Shown: piece after piece, positions 23,675 to 38,100 of the stretch
Layout of the letters: each line of letters opens with the position of its first letter
Position numbering within the stretch: position 1 is the first letter of the stretch
Notes under the pieces: model-generated
Seen by the model: only the letters and a program-made list of their open reading frames with translations
Told to the model about the DNA's origin: nothing
Database searches by the model: none
Assembly: GCA_030248135.1 (NCBI GenBank)
Contig: JASANC010003605.1
Location: forward strand, 1-64,000
Direction of reading: 5' to 3'
DNA: 64,000 nucleotides
DNA from: Theristus sp. LFF4_11
Lineage: Eukaryota > Nematoda > Chromadorea > Monhysterida > Xyalidae
Made by a program: the position numbers and the translations under genes

Positions 23675-23983
23675 CCGTAAAGTCTTGCATATGAGGTTCC
23701 TCCCACTTATAAGACCCCCAACCAAAAATTGGCGGAGTGTCACATGGCGGGAAACCAAAAGAGCCAAAGTTTTGACTTGGTCGAAATCCCACCCTGTTTA
23801 TAAGGCCCGGACTTCCTAATCTTCGCTTTACAAGACAGTTTATCTCCTCTCACGTTTATAATGACGTCCCAGGAAGTTGTCACATGCCAGCTAAAAATAG
23901 AATCCAGTGGTAATGAATTTTCTAAACTAATCAAAAGATTTGAGCGTCTTTTTTAAGGAAACCTTATATGCAAGAGTTTACGG
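23675..23983. mobile_element. CCGTAAAGTCTTGCATATAAGG MITE, copy 1
   Basis: TIRs CCGTAAAGTCTTGCATATGA and TTATATGCAAGAGTTTACGG, flanked by TA. Interior has CCCACTTATAAGACCCCC and GGCGGGAAACC. Non-coding. Other copies: 46865-47127, 49545-49805 and partial copies at 27625, 36650 and 41781. Confidence 0.85.
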
Positions 23984-23997
23984 TAATTCGACCAGTT

Positions 23998-24330
23998 TTC
24001 AAATAATCCGTTCCAAAAATCTACCAGGGGTTAATATGGAAACCTGATTTGAAACACTTACCCAGCGATATCAGTGGCTCGTTGCAGTGAAAATAATGAA
24101 TCGTGCTACCAGGAAGGCCCCAAATGAGTGCAGTTCATAGTAATTTCATTACAAAAGGCTGTTATAAAGAAATTTCTATGAATAGTGGTATCTATGCAAT
24201 GTATTTTTGCCATTTTTCAACAAACCCCCACCCCTAAGAATTTTTCCCCCCCCCCCCCTAATCAAAACCCCCACCCCTAAAAGTCGCTGACGTATTAATC
24301 CCCCATGGGGGTTTATTGGGGGTAATACGG
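23998..24330. mobile_element. G-rich TA MITE, truncated copy 3
   Basis: Inverted, truncated relative to 11751-12185. The complete right end GGTAATACGG is at 24330, followed by TA, while the left end is lost beside the neighbouring MITE. Confidence 0.75.
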
Positions 24331-24332
24331 TA

Positions 24333-25545
24333 ATTTTAGAAAGTTGCACAGCGGTGTTTATTCGTAACCACACCGAACACCCGAAACTAAATTCAAGGGG
24401 AATCACTGCACAGTAAACTACATTCAGTTTTGCTGCTCATGTTTCCGATAACAGTTCAAAACTGAATAGCTCTTTTTTGTTTTTCATATTCGAATGAGCA
24501 AATATACAAGATAGAACAGTTTGGAAAACAAATGGAGTGGAAAAGAGAGTCGCTGGACCGGAATGGAGAATAAACTTTTGCCCAACTAATGGAATTTTAT
24601 CAAGCACACGCCGGAAAACCGAATAGAAACATGCATTTTAGGTGAAACAAACGTTCCCAGTGGACAGACAGACAGTAAAATTAAGTATGCAATGTTGTTG
24701 TTTGGCAATCAGCGGAGCCGTTGAGCCTGCAGAGTCATTTGCTTGCGCTAGTTAACGACGGCGAGCATTGTAGCTGTAGAGCTGGCGTTTTATTCAGCAG
24801 ATTTAAGCCAGTTTTCCCTGTGGAAACCTGCAAAAGTCATCTGTCATATGGCAACGATTTTTACGTCCGCAAGAAAAAAACGTTTAGCAAAATCTCGTGT
24901 CTTTGGGAAAAAGTCTTGAATACGAAGGAAGATGGTCACTTTGAAAAAAAGTTCACCGATTTAGTGACTTAATTCAAAAGAGTTGAGATTGAGAAGCATC
25001 TCGAATAATGCATATTAAAGCACGATCACGCAGAAAAAATTACGTGATTATTGCAATTCTCAAGAACGTTTATTTCGAAAAGACTGCGTTTTTACGTTTC
25101 TGTCAACACGATTCACCACAGTTGATTGCTGATGCCACAATTTATTTGAAACGTTTTCGATGCCGCTCGGCCATTTTCTTCAGCCTTGGCTTTAAAAGAA
25201 AAGAAATTTGAAATTTAGCGTTGAAAAAATTGAAACTAAACCGATAATAATTGCATTGCTACTGCACGCACACTCAAACATGCCGTTCAGCTCAATTTGT
25301 CAAAAAATACCGTATAGTCTAATGTCAAAGCTTCAAGTCAGCAAAAACTACATTATCAGAATCACAACCACATTGAATTTCCACACAATCCCAGCAATCA
25401 AACAGGATTTGATTTTACAATGCAATGATTTTTTAGTGGTTCGCTCGCTTCAGCATTGTTCTGCCCGATGATCACAACTGTTCGCTAAAGAGGATCGTGT
25501 GTCGAGATGCACATTTTCTACGTACTGTGTCACAACACTGTCTGT
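24333..25545. other. intergenic, nothing recognised
   Basis: Short plus-strand ORFs (for example 24721-24972) have no recognisable motif. Confidence 0.35.
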
Positions 25546-25548
25546 TTG

Positions 25549-25750
25549 TTCAAACGTGTCGCCCAAAAATGACGTCATGTGACATGTCGAGTTATAAAAC
25601 AAGCGCGTTATATGCACAGAAACCGGTGCTTTCAGCATATCGCTGATTCCTTCGCATTAGAAGTGGAGCCAAACTGAAATTCTGGTGCCTGTGCATCACA
25701 AGAGGACTGTTTTTTTACGAAATGACGTAATTTCGGCGCGACACGTTCAA
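25549..25750. mobile_element. MITE with CRE palindrome in its TIR, copy 1
   Basis: Left end TTCAAACGTGTCGCCC followed by AAAATGACGTCATG; right end has the inverse (AAATGACGTAATTT, GCGACACGTTCAA). The left inner TIR contains the perfect CRE palindrome TGACGTCA. Confidence 0.7.
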
Positions 25751-25775
25751 ATATATCTATGATATGACATATCTT

Positions 25776-25986
25776 TTTAAACGTGTCCCACTGAAATGAC
25801 GTCATGTGCCGCCAAACATGCGCTTGTCGTTCACAGCAAACCAGGCTTTCCGTTTAGCCGATTTCTTCCCGTAAACAAATGGTGAATGTCGAAACAGTCA
25901 CACCAAACTGACATTTTAGTGCCTGTACTTTGACAAACGGGCGTTTTCAAAGCAAATGACGTCATTTTAGCCCGGACACGTTTGAA
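25776..25986. mobile_element. MITE with CRE palindrome in its TIR, copy 2
   Basis: Immediately beside copy 1. Ends TTTAAACGTGTCCCACTGAA / CCCGGACACGTTTGAA, each followed inward by ATGACGTCAT. Shares most of its body with the inverted copy at 37773-37983. Confidence 0.8.
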
Positions 25987-26199
25987 TAAATCCACAATAA
26001 TAATATTTCAAAAGCGACGCCGACGACACCGCGAGTTATACGTCTGCGTCAGTTTGCGTTTCAGTTCGTTCAGGCCACGACTTTCAACGAACACCTGCAT
26101 GAAGAAGAGAGAAACATGTTGTTATTGTTGTAACTTATTCAAATTCAAATAACGCGGATATGGTTTTAAAACTTCTTTAGACCGTGTGTCGTAGTGTAG

Positions 26200-29100
26200 T
26201 TATCTTTTTTGGAAGTGAACGAGAAAAAATCTCCGGACATTTTGCGCGTCGCCAGCAATCTCCTGCATCTGCTGCAAGTTCGGCTGCATCATATTGCCGT
26301 CACCATCATCGAACTCTTGCCCGTACACGTACACGTCGACTCCTGGGAGACAATGACGTGAAAAAGAATGGGGAAGTTCACAAATTCTTGAATCATGCTC
26401 TCAGCAAAACATAATTTGTACGCGGAAGTTTGCGCTGAGCGACAACGAAAACTCGCGCAACACTGCCGAAAAGTTGTCGCGTTTCGATGGACGTTACAAC
26501 ACGTCAGCTTTTGTGTAGCGCTGATCAAAACGCAGGTGTTGTGCAGTGAATGGCGTGCATTACACAACACCAAAATGCATCTGCACCACAAAATATTGTT
26601 TTTGGAAAAATATGACCCATCTGTACTGCAGCTTACCGGCAGCGCGTAACGCGTCAGCGGCTTCCTTCGGCGACTGTTGACTTTGGCCGTCCGTCAATAC
26701 GACTGTCACTTTCTTCGCGAGTCCCGGTCGTGCGCCGTAATATGTGTTGTTGTACTCGGACAATGCTAGTCGGAGACCGGTCGCTACACGAAACGCAAAC
26801 ACGTTATTGCAATAATGTTTATGACAACTGTGTAGTTGCGTCTTGGTGTTCATGGATTCGATGCAAATTATATTTGTGTTTTTTGGTGCACATGAAAAAT
26901 TGAAAACACTGAAAAATGAACGGAATTGATGGCAACTGTTGTTTTTCTGCTGGCGTTTTTAGCGTCATGTACAAGTGTGAACATATGTGACGTGTAGTTT
27001 ACAGAACAACAACGTCATGTAGTTTTTCCAGTGTGAACAAGTGCATTGGCGTGTATGCGAATTGTCGAGTGTGCCCAGCCAGTGCGGGCCACACCACCCA
27101 CCCACCAGCATCAGTGGTGCCACCGGAGAGTCGTCCGTTCCGGGCGTCCTTCTCGAGGGTCTCGAGCGTTTTGTGCTTCCCGAAATGAAACGACACAACG
27201 CCGACACCGGGCGCTGTGAACTCGATCAATGACACCTATATACACGGTGTGTCGCTCTTTAGTTCACAATTGAACAGGTGTCTGTGCAGTGTGCGAACCG
27301 GTTTCCGGTGTCCTTTACGCTGCCACTGAAAAAAAATGTTCACCAAGACAGCAATCACATACACTTTCTACAGACTACAGACTTTCTACTTTCTACAATT
27401 GCATTTTCGAATCTTAGTGAACTTTTTTGTGAGTTGGCAGATCGTCTTGGTGAACATTCTTGTTCGGTGGGGTGTCCTGCGCCTGCCTGTGCGTCTGAGT
27501 GTCCCCTTTGTTGTCATGTGCTCTGGAAATAAATGCGGCAACACTACACTCGGCGCTTACGGCCACTTTTTTCCGGTATGCACTGGACACCAGTCCGGAC
27601 ACATACATACATGTAACACACCTACCGTAAAGTCTTGCATATAAGGTTCCTCCCACTTATAAGACCCCCCCACAAAAGTGGGCGGGATGTCACACGGCGG
27701 GAAACCAAAAAATTCAAATTTTTGACTTGGTCAAAATCCCGACCTCACTTATAAGGTCGGACTCGCTTTTAAGGACCTTTTTGTTTTTCTTCATTTTTGG
27801 TTGCGGAAACCGCTGAAAACGTTGCTTCACTGCAGCAAAAGCTAAACGTGTCTAAATTAATGACTTTTCAGTCAAAAAAGTATTGAAAACCGTGCAAAAA
27901 CTTAATTTTAATTTTGAAGCGACGCCGTTGAAGACGATCGATCCAAGGGACGTCGTAGTCGTGTGAATTTCGTTGAAATCTATTGGAATAAACGAACAAA
28001 AAATATTTCAACGGCAAATAACAGTTGAAACACGGTGAAACAGTCGGAAACAACGCGACAACGGTTTTTGGAGCAACGACGACGACGGATTTCGGAGCGA
28101 CGACGACGGCGGTTTTGGCAACGACGACGATCACGAGAACAAGCAGGATTGAACAGCCAAAAAAGGCTGTTGCCGTTTAGTCGTCGTCTACGGCGATAGT
28201 GCATGAGCGGGGGATCGATAGAAATTGCAAACAAAGCAAGGTGAGCTATTTTTTAGTTGTGGTTTGGTCAAGTGTTTGGTTTTGAATCCACACGATTGAA
28301 GTTGACTTTAATTGTGTTTATTTGTGAGCACTTTCCAGAAGCGGATTCCGAGCAAAAAATTCAAAACCGCTGCAGTCAATCTCTGTTGAAGCCACACGAA
28401 AGAAGTGCACTTGTATCGTGTTTGTCTCACCGAGCGAGTCGCAGGTTGTTTCTCGGTTTTCGATGGTCAACCAAGAAACAACCTGTGTGGTTGGTGGTTG
28501 GTTGTATCAAAGCTTCTGCTTTTTGAAACTGAATTGGCGACACTTTTAATTTTTTCATGTCATTTTCAGCCGTGCACTGCTTCACCAACACCGTCAGACC
28601 ACTTGTTTGTATCTTGAAGAGCAAACATGTTTCACACGTTGTTGTTTTGTTGTACGGAGTTGAATGCAGCCAGATAAGTCAATGTCGCAGACACTGTTAA
28701 CGCCAAACGTTTTAATTAAATCGCAGTCATCGTCGTCGCGAGCTTGCAGTCGCCGTTGCGAGGGCCAAGGATTTTGCCGCCGCACGCACATCAGTTCTAT
28801 CGTCTACGGACACGCGCGCGTCCAGCGAGTCGGAGGTTCTTTTTCAGCGTTTGCATGCTCAACTCCAGTGAACTTGTAATTGGTTTTGTCAAAGCCTCCG
28901 TTGAAAATTACAGTTTTTTGTTGAAATCGTCAGTCAAGCTATTGAAAGTGAGTGTTGGTGACACTATTAAACTTTTCATGTCATTTGCAGCCGTCTACTG
29001 TCCCACGAAAACTGTCTGACAACGCGCGCGCGTAGGCCGACGATGCCCCAAGCGACAACCATGGTCGAAGGACTCGCGGTCAGCGAGTCAGAGGTTCTTT

Positions 29101-32100
29101 TTCAGTGGTTCCATGCTCACCTCCAGTAAACATGTGATTGATTTTGTCCAAGCCTCTCGCGGTCAGCGAGTCAGAGGTTCTTTTTCAGTGGTTCCATGCT
29201 CACCTCCAGTAAACATGTGATTGATTTTGTCAAAGCCTCCTATGAAAATTACAGTTTTTTGTTCAAATCGTCAGTCAGGCTATTGAAAGTGAGTGTTGGT
29301 GACACTTTTAATTGTTTCATGTCATTTGCAGCCTACTGCCGCTTCAACACCGCCACGCAACGCGCGCGAGCAGACAGATACGGAAAACTGTGATGCCGCA
29401 AGCGGCGGCTGTAGTCGACGCACTCGGTTCGCACCGCTGACGTGTAAACGCTCAGTCTCGAATCGCACAAACTGGAACTCGGACAAGTGATCATGTGGTT
29501 GGTTGGTTGTATCAAAGCTTCTCCTTTTTGAAACTGAATTGGTGACACTTTTTAATTTTTTTCATGACATTTTCAGCCGTGCACTGCCCCACCAACATCG
29601 TCAGACAATATGTTTGTATCTTGAAGATCAAACATGTTTCACACGTTGTTGTTTTGTTGCACGGAGTTGAATGCAGCCAGACAAGTCAATGTCGTAGACA
29701 CTGTTAACGCCAAACGTTTTAATTAAATCGCAGTCATCGTCGTCGCGAGCTTGCCGTTGCCGTTGCGAGGGCGGTCGAAGGAATCTGCCGCCGCACGCAC
29801 ATCAGTGCTATCGTCTACGGACACGCGCGCGTCCAGCGAGTCGGAGGTTTTTTTTCAGTGTTTCCATGCTCAACTCCAGTGAACTTGTAATTGGTTTTGT
29901 CAAAGCCTCCGTTGAGAATTAGTTTTTTTGTTGAAATCGTCAGTCAGGCTTTGTTGGTGACACTTTTAGTTGTTTCATGTCATTTGCAGCCCACTGCCGC
30001 ACCAACACCGCCACGCAACGCGCGCGCGCAGACAGACACGGAAAATTGTGATGCCGCAGGCGGCGGCCGTGGTCGACGCACTCGGTTCACACCGTTGACG
30101 TAAACGCTCAGTCTCGATGGCACAAACTGGAACTCGGACAAGTGATCAATTTATTTATCTTTTGTGGCACTAACTTTTACGTTCGCCAAAAACAAATTGA
30201 TTCTTTTTACTTGTGGCACTACTTTTTTCGCTTTTTCAATTTTTGGTTTACATATCAGAAACCAACGCAGTTTCGTGCTTGCCTTGATAGTTTTTCTAAT
30301 AGCTGACCTCTGTGTTTTTCAAATTATTTGTGTTCTGACGATACCTGTTTTTGGTCTCTGAGTCCATGAATAAAAATTATAATCCGACTCCACGTTTAGG
30401 CTTGTGTGTGTTGCTTGTTATTGTGACAGGAAACACTTGTTTCAATGCAAGTGGTTTGTACACGCTCACGCACATATGCACATGCAGATGCACATGTGCA
30501 CGCACATGCTCACGGACACCCTTGCGCACATGCTCAAGCAATGGGCTCCCAAAGCCTCTGGCTTTTTTCCTTAATGGTTTTATTTTTATTGGAATTGTCC
30601 GCGCATGCGCGCGCACACACACATTCACACGGACATGCACATGTACACGCTCACGCACACATGCACATGTGCACGCACATGCTCACGGACACCCTTGCGC
30701 ACATGCTCAAGCAATGGGCTCCCAAAGCCTCCGGTGATTTTCGTTAATGGTTTTATTTTTATTGCAATTCTCCACGCATGCGCGCACACACACACATTCA
30801 CACGGACATGCACATGTACACGCTCACGCACACATGCACATCTGCACGCACATGCTCACGGACACCCTTGCGCACATGCTCAAGCAGTGGGCTCCCAAAG
30901 TCTCTGGTTTTTTTTGTTAATGGTTTTATTTTTATTGCAATTGTCTGCGCATACGCGCACACACAGACACACATGCACACGCACGTGCTTGTACACGCAC
31001 ACATGCACATGCATGCGCGCACACACACACATTCACACGGACATGCACATGTACACGCTCACGCACATATGCACATGTGCACGCACATGCTCACGGACAC
31101 CCTTGCGCACATGCTCAAGCAATGGGCTCCCAAAGCCTCTGGGTTTTTTCGTTAATGGTTTTATTTTTACTGCAATTGTCCGCGCATACGCGCACACACA
31201 GACACACATGCACACGCACACGGACATGCAATTGCCCGCGCATGCGGATGCCGAGCACACGCTCAAGCAATCGTCCGAGCATGGGCATACGCACACGGTC
31301 TTGTACACGCACACATGCACATGCAGATGCACATGTGGCACACGCACACACACGCATATGCACATGTACACGCTCACGCACACGCACACGTGCACGCACA
31401 TGCTCACGGACACCCTTGCGCACATGCTCAAGCAATGGGCTCCCAAAGCCTCCGGTGTTTTTCGTTAATGGTTTTATTTTTATTGCAATTGTCCGCGCAT
31501 GCGCGCACACACACACATTCACACGGACATGCACATGTACACGCTCACGCACACATGCACATGTGCACGCACATGCTCACGGACACCCTTGCGCACATGC
31601 TCAAGCAATGGGCTCCTAAAACCTCCGGTGTTTTTTTGTTAATGGTTTTATTTTTATTGCAATTGTCCGCGCATGCGCGCACACACACACATTCACACGG
31701 ACATGCACATGTACACGCTCACGCACACATGCACATGTGCACGCACATGCTCACGGACACCCTTGCGCACATGCTAAAGCAATGGGCTCCCAATGCCTCC
31801 GGTGTTTTTCGTTGATGGTTTTATTTTTATTGCAATTGTCCGCGCATGCGCGCACACACATTCACACGGACATGTACAAGTTCGCGCTTCATGTTCTGCT
31901 ATTCTTAAAAATGCCGAAGCCACCATTTTCGTTGTCGTCTCATGACAAATGCCTTGAGTCATACTGACGCAAACTGTTCAAACTGACACATGCGTGCGTA
32001 TACGACACGGCACGTTCCACCAGGTCTTGTGTTTTAGTATGCTGCCGTTCATACAGCCGGCACGTTAGAACTCGTGTTATTGCATACTGCCGTTCATGGA

Positions 32101-35100
32101 GACTCGTCTTTGACGTACGCTTGAGAGCGCCGAATGAAACAGAACAGAACAGAGCAACACCTGTCAGTCCGCCCGACAACTTTACAATTTACCGCGGAAC
32201 ACCTCATACTGCTATGGGGGGGGTGGGTACCTCTTGTGCTGTTTTGTTGGTGTTTGGGGGAAAAATTTTTTTTTTTTTTTTTGTGTTTTTTTTTTTTTTG
32301 TGTGGGGGGTTTGTGAAAACAACTCTTTTTTTTGTAAAGTTTCTTGACCACACGGATACAATATTATGATACAGTGACCAATCATTTTTTATTTTAAAAC
32401 AGTACGCTTTATCACAGTACAACCAAAACATTCACAAATTGGATTAACGGATAACGAAAACTTTTCAATCAACCAAAGCCACAAATGTGGTTTCCTTTGT
32501 TCGGGTCCATTGCGATTTTCCCATCTACCACTCTCGTCATCGGCACTAAAAGCTTTTGAAATTGAACATTTCTTCCAGATTTTCTGTTATGTTTCTGTGA
32601 AAATTATGACACATGGTATGTGGTGTTTAAAAAACTTACATTCACAACCGTTGTACTGGGGAGCTTCACTTTTTTTAGGATTGCACATAAGTTGCAATTG
32701 TACCAAGACCATAACTCAGTCCGGCCTGTTTTCTTCACAAACTTCAGCATCCTGCCATCTTTGCTTCCAATGAGCAACAGGCCATGCTTGCACGAGCGCT
32801 TTTCACCGACGTATGTGAAGCGCGCAGTGTCACCGACCTTCGTTGTCTGCATACAAATGTTACTGCTTTGCACTGGTAATGAAGGACGGCAGATGAAGTA
32901 AAAAAAAATAAAGCCAACAAACCGGCATCAGTTTATCACCTCTGCCAAGCTTGCTTGTCACACAGCACCTCTTCTTCCGCTTCCTGTTCATTGGGCGTGC
33001 TGGTGCAGTAGACGCCTGCAAATGACATGAAACGATTAAAAGTGTCACCAACGCTCACTTTCAGTAGCCTGACGTACGATTTGAACAAAAAACTTTAATT
33101 TTCAACGGAGGCTTTAACAAAACCAATAACATGTGCACTGGAGTTCAGCATGGAAACACTGTAAAAGAACCTGTGACTCGCTGGCTGCGCGCGTGACCGT
33201 AGACGAAAGCAATGATGTGCGTGCGACGGCGGGGTTCTTCGCCCCCGAAACGGCGACTCTGCCCGCTTGCGATGACGATGACTGCGATTTAAAAAAAACG
33301 ATAGGCGTTAACACTGATTTGTCTGGCTGCATTCAACTCCGTACATCAAAACAACAACGTGTGAAACAAGTTTGCTCCTCAACATACAAACAATTGTGAT
33401 ATTTGTGTTCCATGCTCACTTGGCCGAGTTGGAGATTGTGCGATCCAGATTGAGCGTCAAAGTCTGCGGTACTGAACAAAGTCCGTTGACCACGGCTGCC
33501 GTTTGTGGCACCACCAGTTGCGCCCTGCGCAAAGAGGTATTGAATTGAAACATGATTTTTCGCATCGGTCTGTGCAAGAAAAAATAAAGCTGTGTCTCGA
33601 ACTTAAATAAATAGGCAGTAGGCTGCAAATGACATGAAACAATAAAAAGTGTCACCAACACTCACTTTCAATAGCCTGACTCACGATTTGTACAAAAAAC
33701 TGTAATTTTCATAGGAGGCTTTGACAAAACGTTCACTGGAGGTGAGCATGGAACCACTGAAAAAGAACCTCTGACTCGCTGACCGCGAGTCCTTCGACCA
33801 TGGTTGTCGCTTGGGGCATCGTCGGCCTACGCGCGCGTGTTGTCAGACAGTTTTCGTGGGGCAGTAGACGGCTGCAAATGACATGAAAAGTTTAGTGTCA
33901 CCAACACTCACTTTCAATGGCCTGACTGACGATTTGAACAAAAAACTGTAATTTTCATCGGAGGCTTTGACAAAATCAATTACATGTTCACTTGAGGTGA
34001 GCATGGAAACACTGAAAAAGAACCTCTGACTCGCTGACCGTGTGTCCTTCGACCATGGTTGTTGCTTGGGGCATCGTCGGTCTGCGCGCGCGTGTTGTCA
34101 GACGGTTTTCGTGGGGCAGTAGACGGCTGCAAATGACATGAAAAGATTAAAAGTGTCACCAACACCCACTTTCAATAGCCTGACTGACGATTTGAACAAA
34201 AAAACTGTAATTTTCATCGGAGGCTTTGACAAAATCAATTACATGTTCACTGGAGGTGAGTATGGAATCACTGAAAAAAAACCTCTGACTCGCTGACCGC
34301 GTGTCCTTCGACCATGGTTGTTGCTTGGGGCATCGTCGGTCTGCGCGCGCGTGTTGTCAGACGGTTTTCGTGGGGCAGTAGACGGCTGCAAATGACATGA
34401 AAAGATTAAAAGTGTCACCAACACTCACTTTCAATAGCCTGACTGACGATTTGAACAAAAAACTGTAATTTTCATCGGAGGCTTTGACAAAATCAATTAC
34501 ATGTTCACTGGAGGTGAGCATGGAACCACTGAAAAAACCTATGACTCGCTGACCGCGAGTCCTTCGACCATGGTTGTCGCTTGGAGCATCATCGGCCTAC
34601 GCGCGCGTGTTGTCAGACAGTTTTCGTGGGGCAGTAGACGGCTGAAAATGACAGGAAAAGTTTAAGTGTCACCAACACTCACTTTCAATGGCCTGACTGA
34701 CGATTTGAACAAAAAAGTGTAATTTTCATCGGAGGCTTTGACAAAATCAATCACATGTTCACTTGAGGTGAGCATGGAAACACTGAAAAAGAACCTCTGA
34801 CACTCGCTGACCGCGTGTCCTTCGACCATGGTTGTTGCTTGGGGCATCGTCGGTCTGCGCGCGCGTGTTGTCAGACGGTTTTCGTGGGGCAGTAGACGGC
34901 TGCAAATGACATGAAAAGATTAAAAGTGTCACCAACACTCACTTTCAATAGCCTGACTGCGATTTGAACAAAAAAATTGTAATTTTCATCGGAGGCTTTG
35001 ACAAAATCAATCACATCTTCGCTGGAGGTGAGTATGGAACCAATGAAAATGAAAAAGGAACAACAGATAAACATTGAACTGCGATTTAACAGAGTCATAT

Positions 35101-38100
35101 TTTGGCGAATCACAATCCTAATGTGGTTAAATCATTCAAACCAAACAGGGGCCACACAGGTTGCATTAGGGAGGCCGCAGACGAGAAGGCCAGCGAATCA
35201 GCAACCCCTCCCATCCCACTGGGACAACCAACCCCAACCCCCTAAAGATGGACATGGTACAGCACTGACACTGACACTTCGGACGACCTAAACCCTGCCG
35301 AAAACGCAAGGGGGGCAACAAAAAAGGGTGTTGCACAAAAAACTCATTTTATTTTAAAACAAACAACAGCTTGTGTTGAATTGCTGTGAAACGAACAAGT
35401 TTGGAGGCTTTGTGTCGAAACGAACAGCTGCTCATGTTAAACTAAACACAAAGCCAACCTTATTTGATCACAAAAAACAAACAGGAGTTTGCGCTTAACT
35501 GCTTTGAAAGACACAAGTGCGAAGGCTTTGAGTCGTACAGCTGCTCATGTTGAACTAAACACCTTGAACTAAAGCCAACCTTAATTAATCAAAAAAAACA
35601 AGCCGGAATTTGTGTTGAACTGCTTTCAAAGGAAACAGCTTGAAGTTGATGTTTCGCAAAGGTGCTCATTTAAAGGAAATAAAAAATCCAACCTTGTTTT
35701 ATCAGCAAAACAAACCGGAGTTTGTGTTGAACTACTTTGAAAAACAGAACGTTGCCACCATCGTGCGCCTGCTCGTCCTGTTCCTTCTCCACCTCAAACA
35801 GCGCCCTCGCAGCAGCAAGCGCATCGTCCTGTTCTTCGGCTTGAGGAACGTAGATGACCTGAACCGCTACTTCATCTTCGTTGGGTGAATCTTGATTGAC
35901 GAACTCCTCTGGCTTCTTTGGTCCCAAGTCTGGGTTTCCCATTTCTTCACTTATTTCGGAATCAAAATCTGAATCTGAATCACTATTAGAATCTTTATCC
36001 GGCACCCATTTTTCTCAGAATCCGAGTCTTCCATTCTTCTATGTTTTTTTCGTTCTGAAAATTTTGAAAAAGTAAAAATGATGAATGCTAAACAAAGAAC
36101 AAACATTTTGGAGCCTGATAGGTTTTGGAAACTTTTTTAAATGCTCAGGGGACGATAAACAGATCTGCAGCAAGCAAAACAAATTGAATGAAGCCCCTTG
36201 CCCCCTGTTCCTGCCCCCTTAAATAAACGTTCAAAGGGGATTTCAGAACCTGAAACTTGTTGAACACCCACTCCCAGAGAACGATTAAGAAAACTGCAGC
36301 GAGAAACTGCTGCTCAGGGGAGGGCAGGGCAGGCGTCAAAGTGGGTAATTACATCGACAACCAAATCTGTGAACTGGTATATCAGCGTTGTGCTAAGTAC
36401 GGATCTGAACATGAAACACAATTTCTACTTAATAAATTACGCAAAAAATCTAAATAGAACAGTGAAAAAACAAAGGAACAATAAAAATGAATGTAAAGAA
36501 ATGCAAAAGAACGATAAATAAGCTGGAATCGAAACAAAAAGATGAAAACATGCCTATTATTCAAATACAAATCACAAAAAAAAATGAAAACAGCAGCGAT
36601 TAGAGCTCAAAAATAACAATTAACCCACTCCTAAATTCATTCCTAAATCTTTTTTATAAGGGTCCTCCCACTTATAAGGTCGTCACACGAAATTCACCTT
36701 TTTTTCAAAAATTTTTGATTTCCAAATTTTTATAAGGAGACCTTATATGCAAGACTTTACGGTATGTATGTTAGATTACATTTTGAAAAAAAATCCTTTT
36801 TTTAAACGCGATTGTTGTTGTTGTTGTAAAAGATTTTTAAGCGTTTTTAGCCAGGGCTAAGCAAAAAAGCGTACAGAGCGCCGTCGAGTAGGGTGCCCAT
36901 CAAGCTTTTTCTGTCACCCTTTCGCGGCCCATCACCCCATCCCCGAACGCACAGACAATAGTCCATCGCGCTACCACCAGGCCACAAGGGTGACAAGCGA
37001 TAAATTTTGAGTAGTTTTTTATTCGAATTAATAATGCACCAACCAACGTGTGGTGCGGGCCGACAGTGAGTGCGGTCAGAATGTCCAGCATTACATCGAT
37101 GTAGGTGTCGTGGATCAGTTTGACGCTTGTCGACTTATCAATCACAAATACCAGATCCGTTTCGCAGCCTGAAAATCGCGCAATCTCCGAGGTTTTTCTT
37201 TCTTTGTGTATGTGGTATATAGCCATCAAGAAATATTGCGGTTACAGTTTGGTGCATATTGTGGGTGTTGTTGTTGCGACCGATAACTGATAAAGGCGCG
37301 TTTAGCAATTAGTTTTTGTGCGTACGCACGGACACGACACGTAAAAAATGGCCACGCGATTTAGAAATCGTGTCGTGTGTGCTATCTTAATGCATTACGG
37401 ACACGATTAGTTTGCGCACCGGATTTAGAACGACGTCTGTGCGTACGGACGAAAAACTAAATGGTGTTTCCGCCTTTAGGCTTGTACATGCAACAAAAGT
37501 TCAAACTGATGAATTCAATCGTCCGCTGCCTAACACGCGCCGAATAAAAATCATGGTAAGAAACCAGCAGCATCGTCTACCACACTTACCACTGATCGTC
37601 ATTGAGGCCAACCACAATCAGTATTGGCGTGGTGCACCACTCTGCTGGTTTTACCTCGATTTCTGCAGTTACGGCCCCTCCTTTGAATACAGTATGCGGG
37701 CAATGCTTCGTATTTTTTTGGATTGCGTGTGCCAAACTCAACAAAAAGTGTTAATTAATTATTATGGATTTATTCAAACGTGACCGGACTAAAATGCCGT
37801 CATTTGCTTTAAAAACGCCCGTTTTTCAAAGTACAGGCACTAAAATGTCAGTTTGGTGTGACTGATTCGACATTCACCATTTGTTTACGGGAAGACATCG
37901 GCTAAACGGAAAGTCTGGTTTGCTGTGAACGGCAAGCGCATGTTTGGCGGCACATGACGTCATTTCAGTGGGACACGTTTAAAAAAATAGGTCATACCAG
38001 TGGTTGGATCTGGCGTTGTCGTTGTCGTAGTCGTCGTCGTCGTCGTTGTTGTTGGCGGATCGCATCTCATCCACTCCTTGAGCAGATTGACTGTTTTCTC

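Noticed and set aside
30605..31468. 287-codon ORF rich in His, Thr and Cys
   Set aside because: It is a direct translation of the CA-rich 175-bp minisatellite; all frames are similarly open and the peptide only mirrors the repeat.
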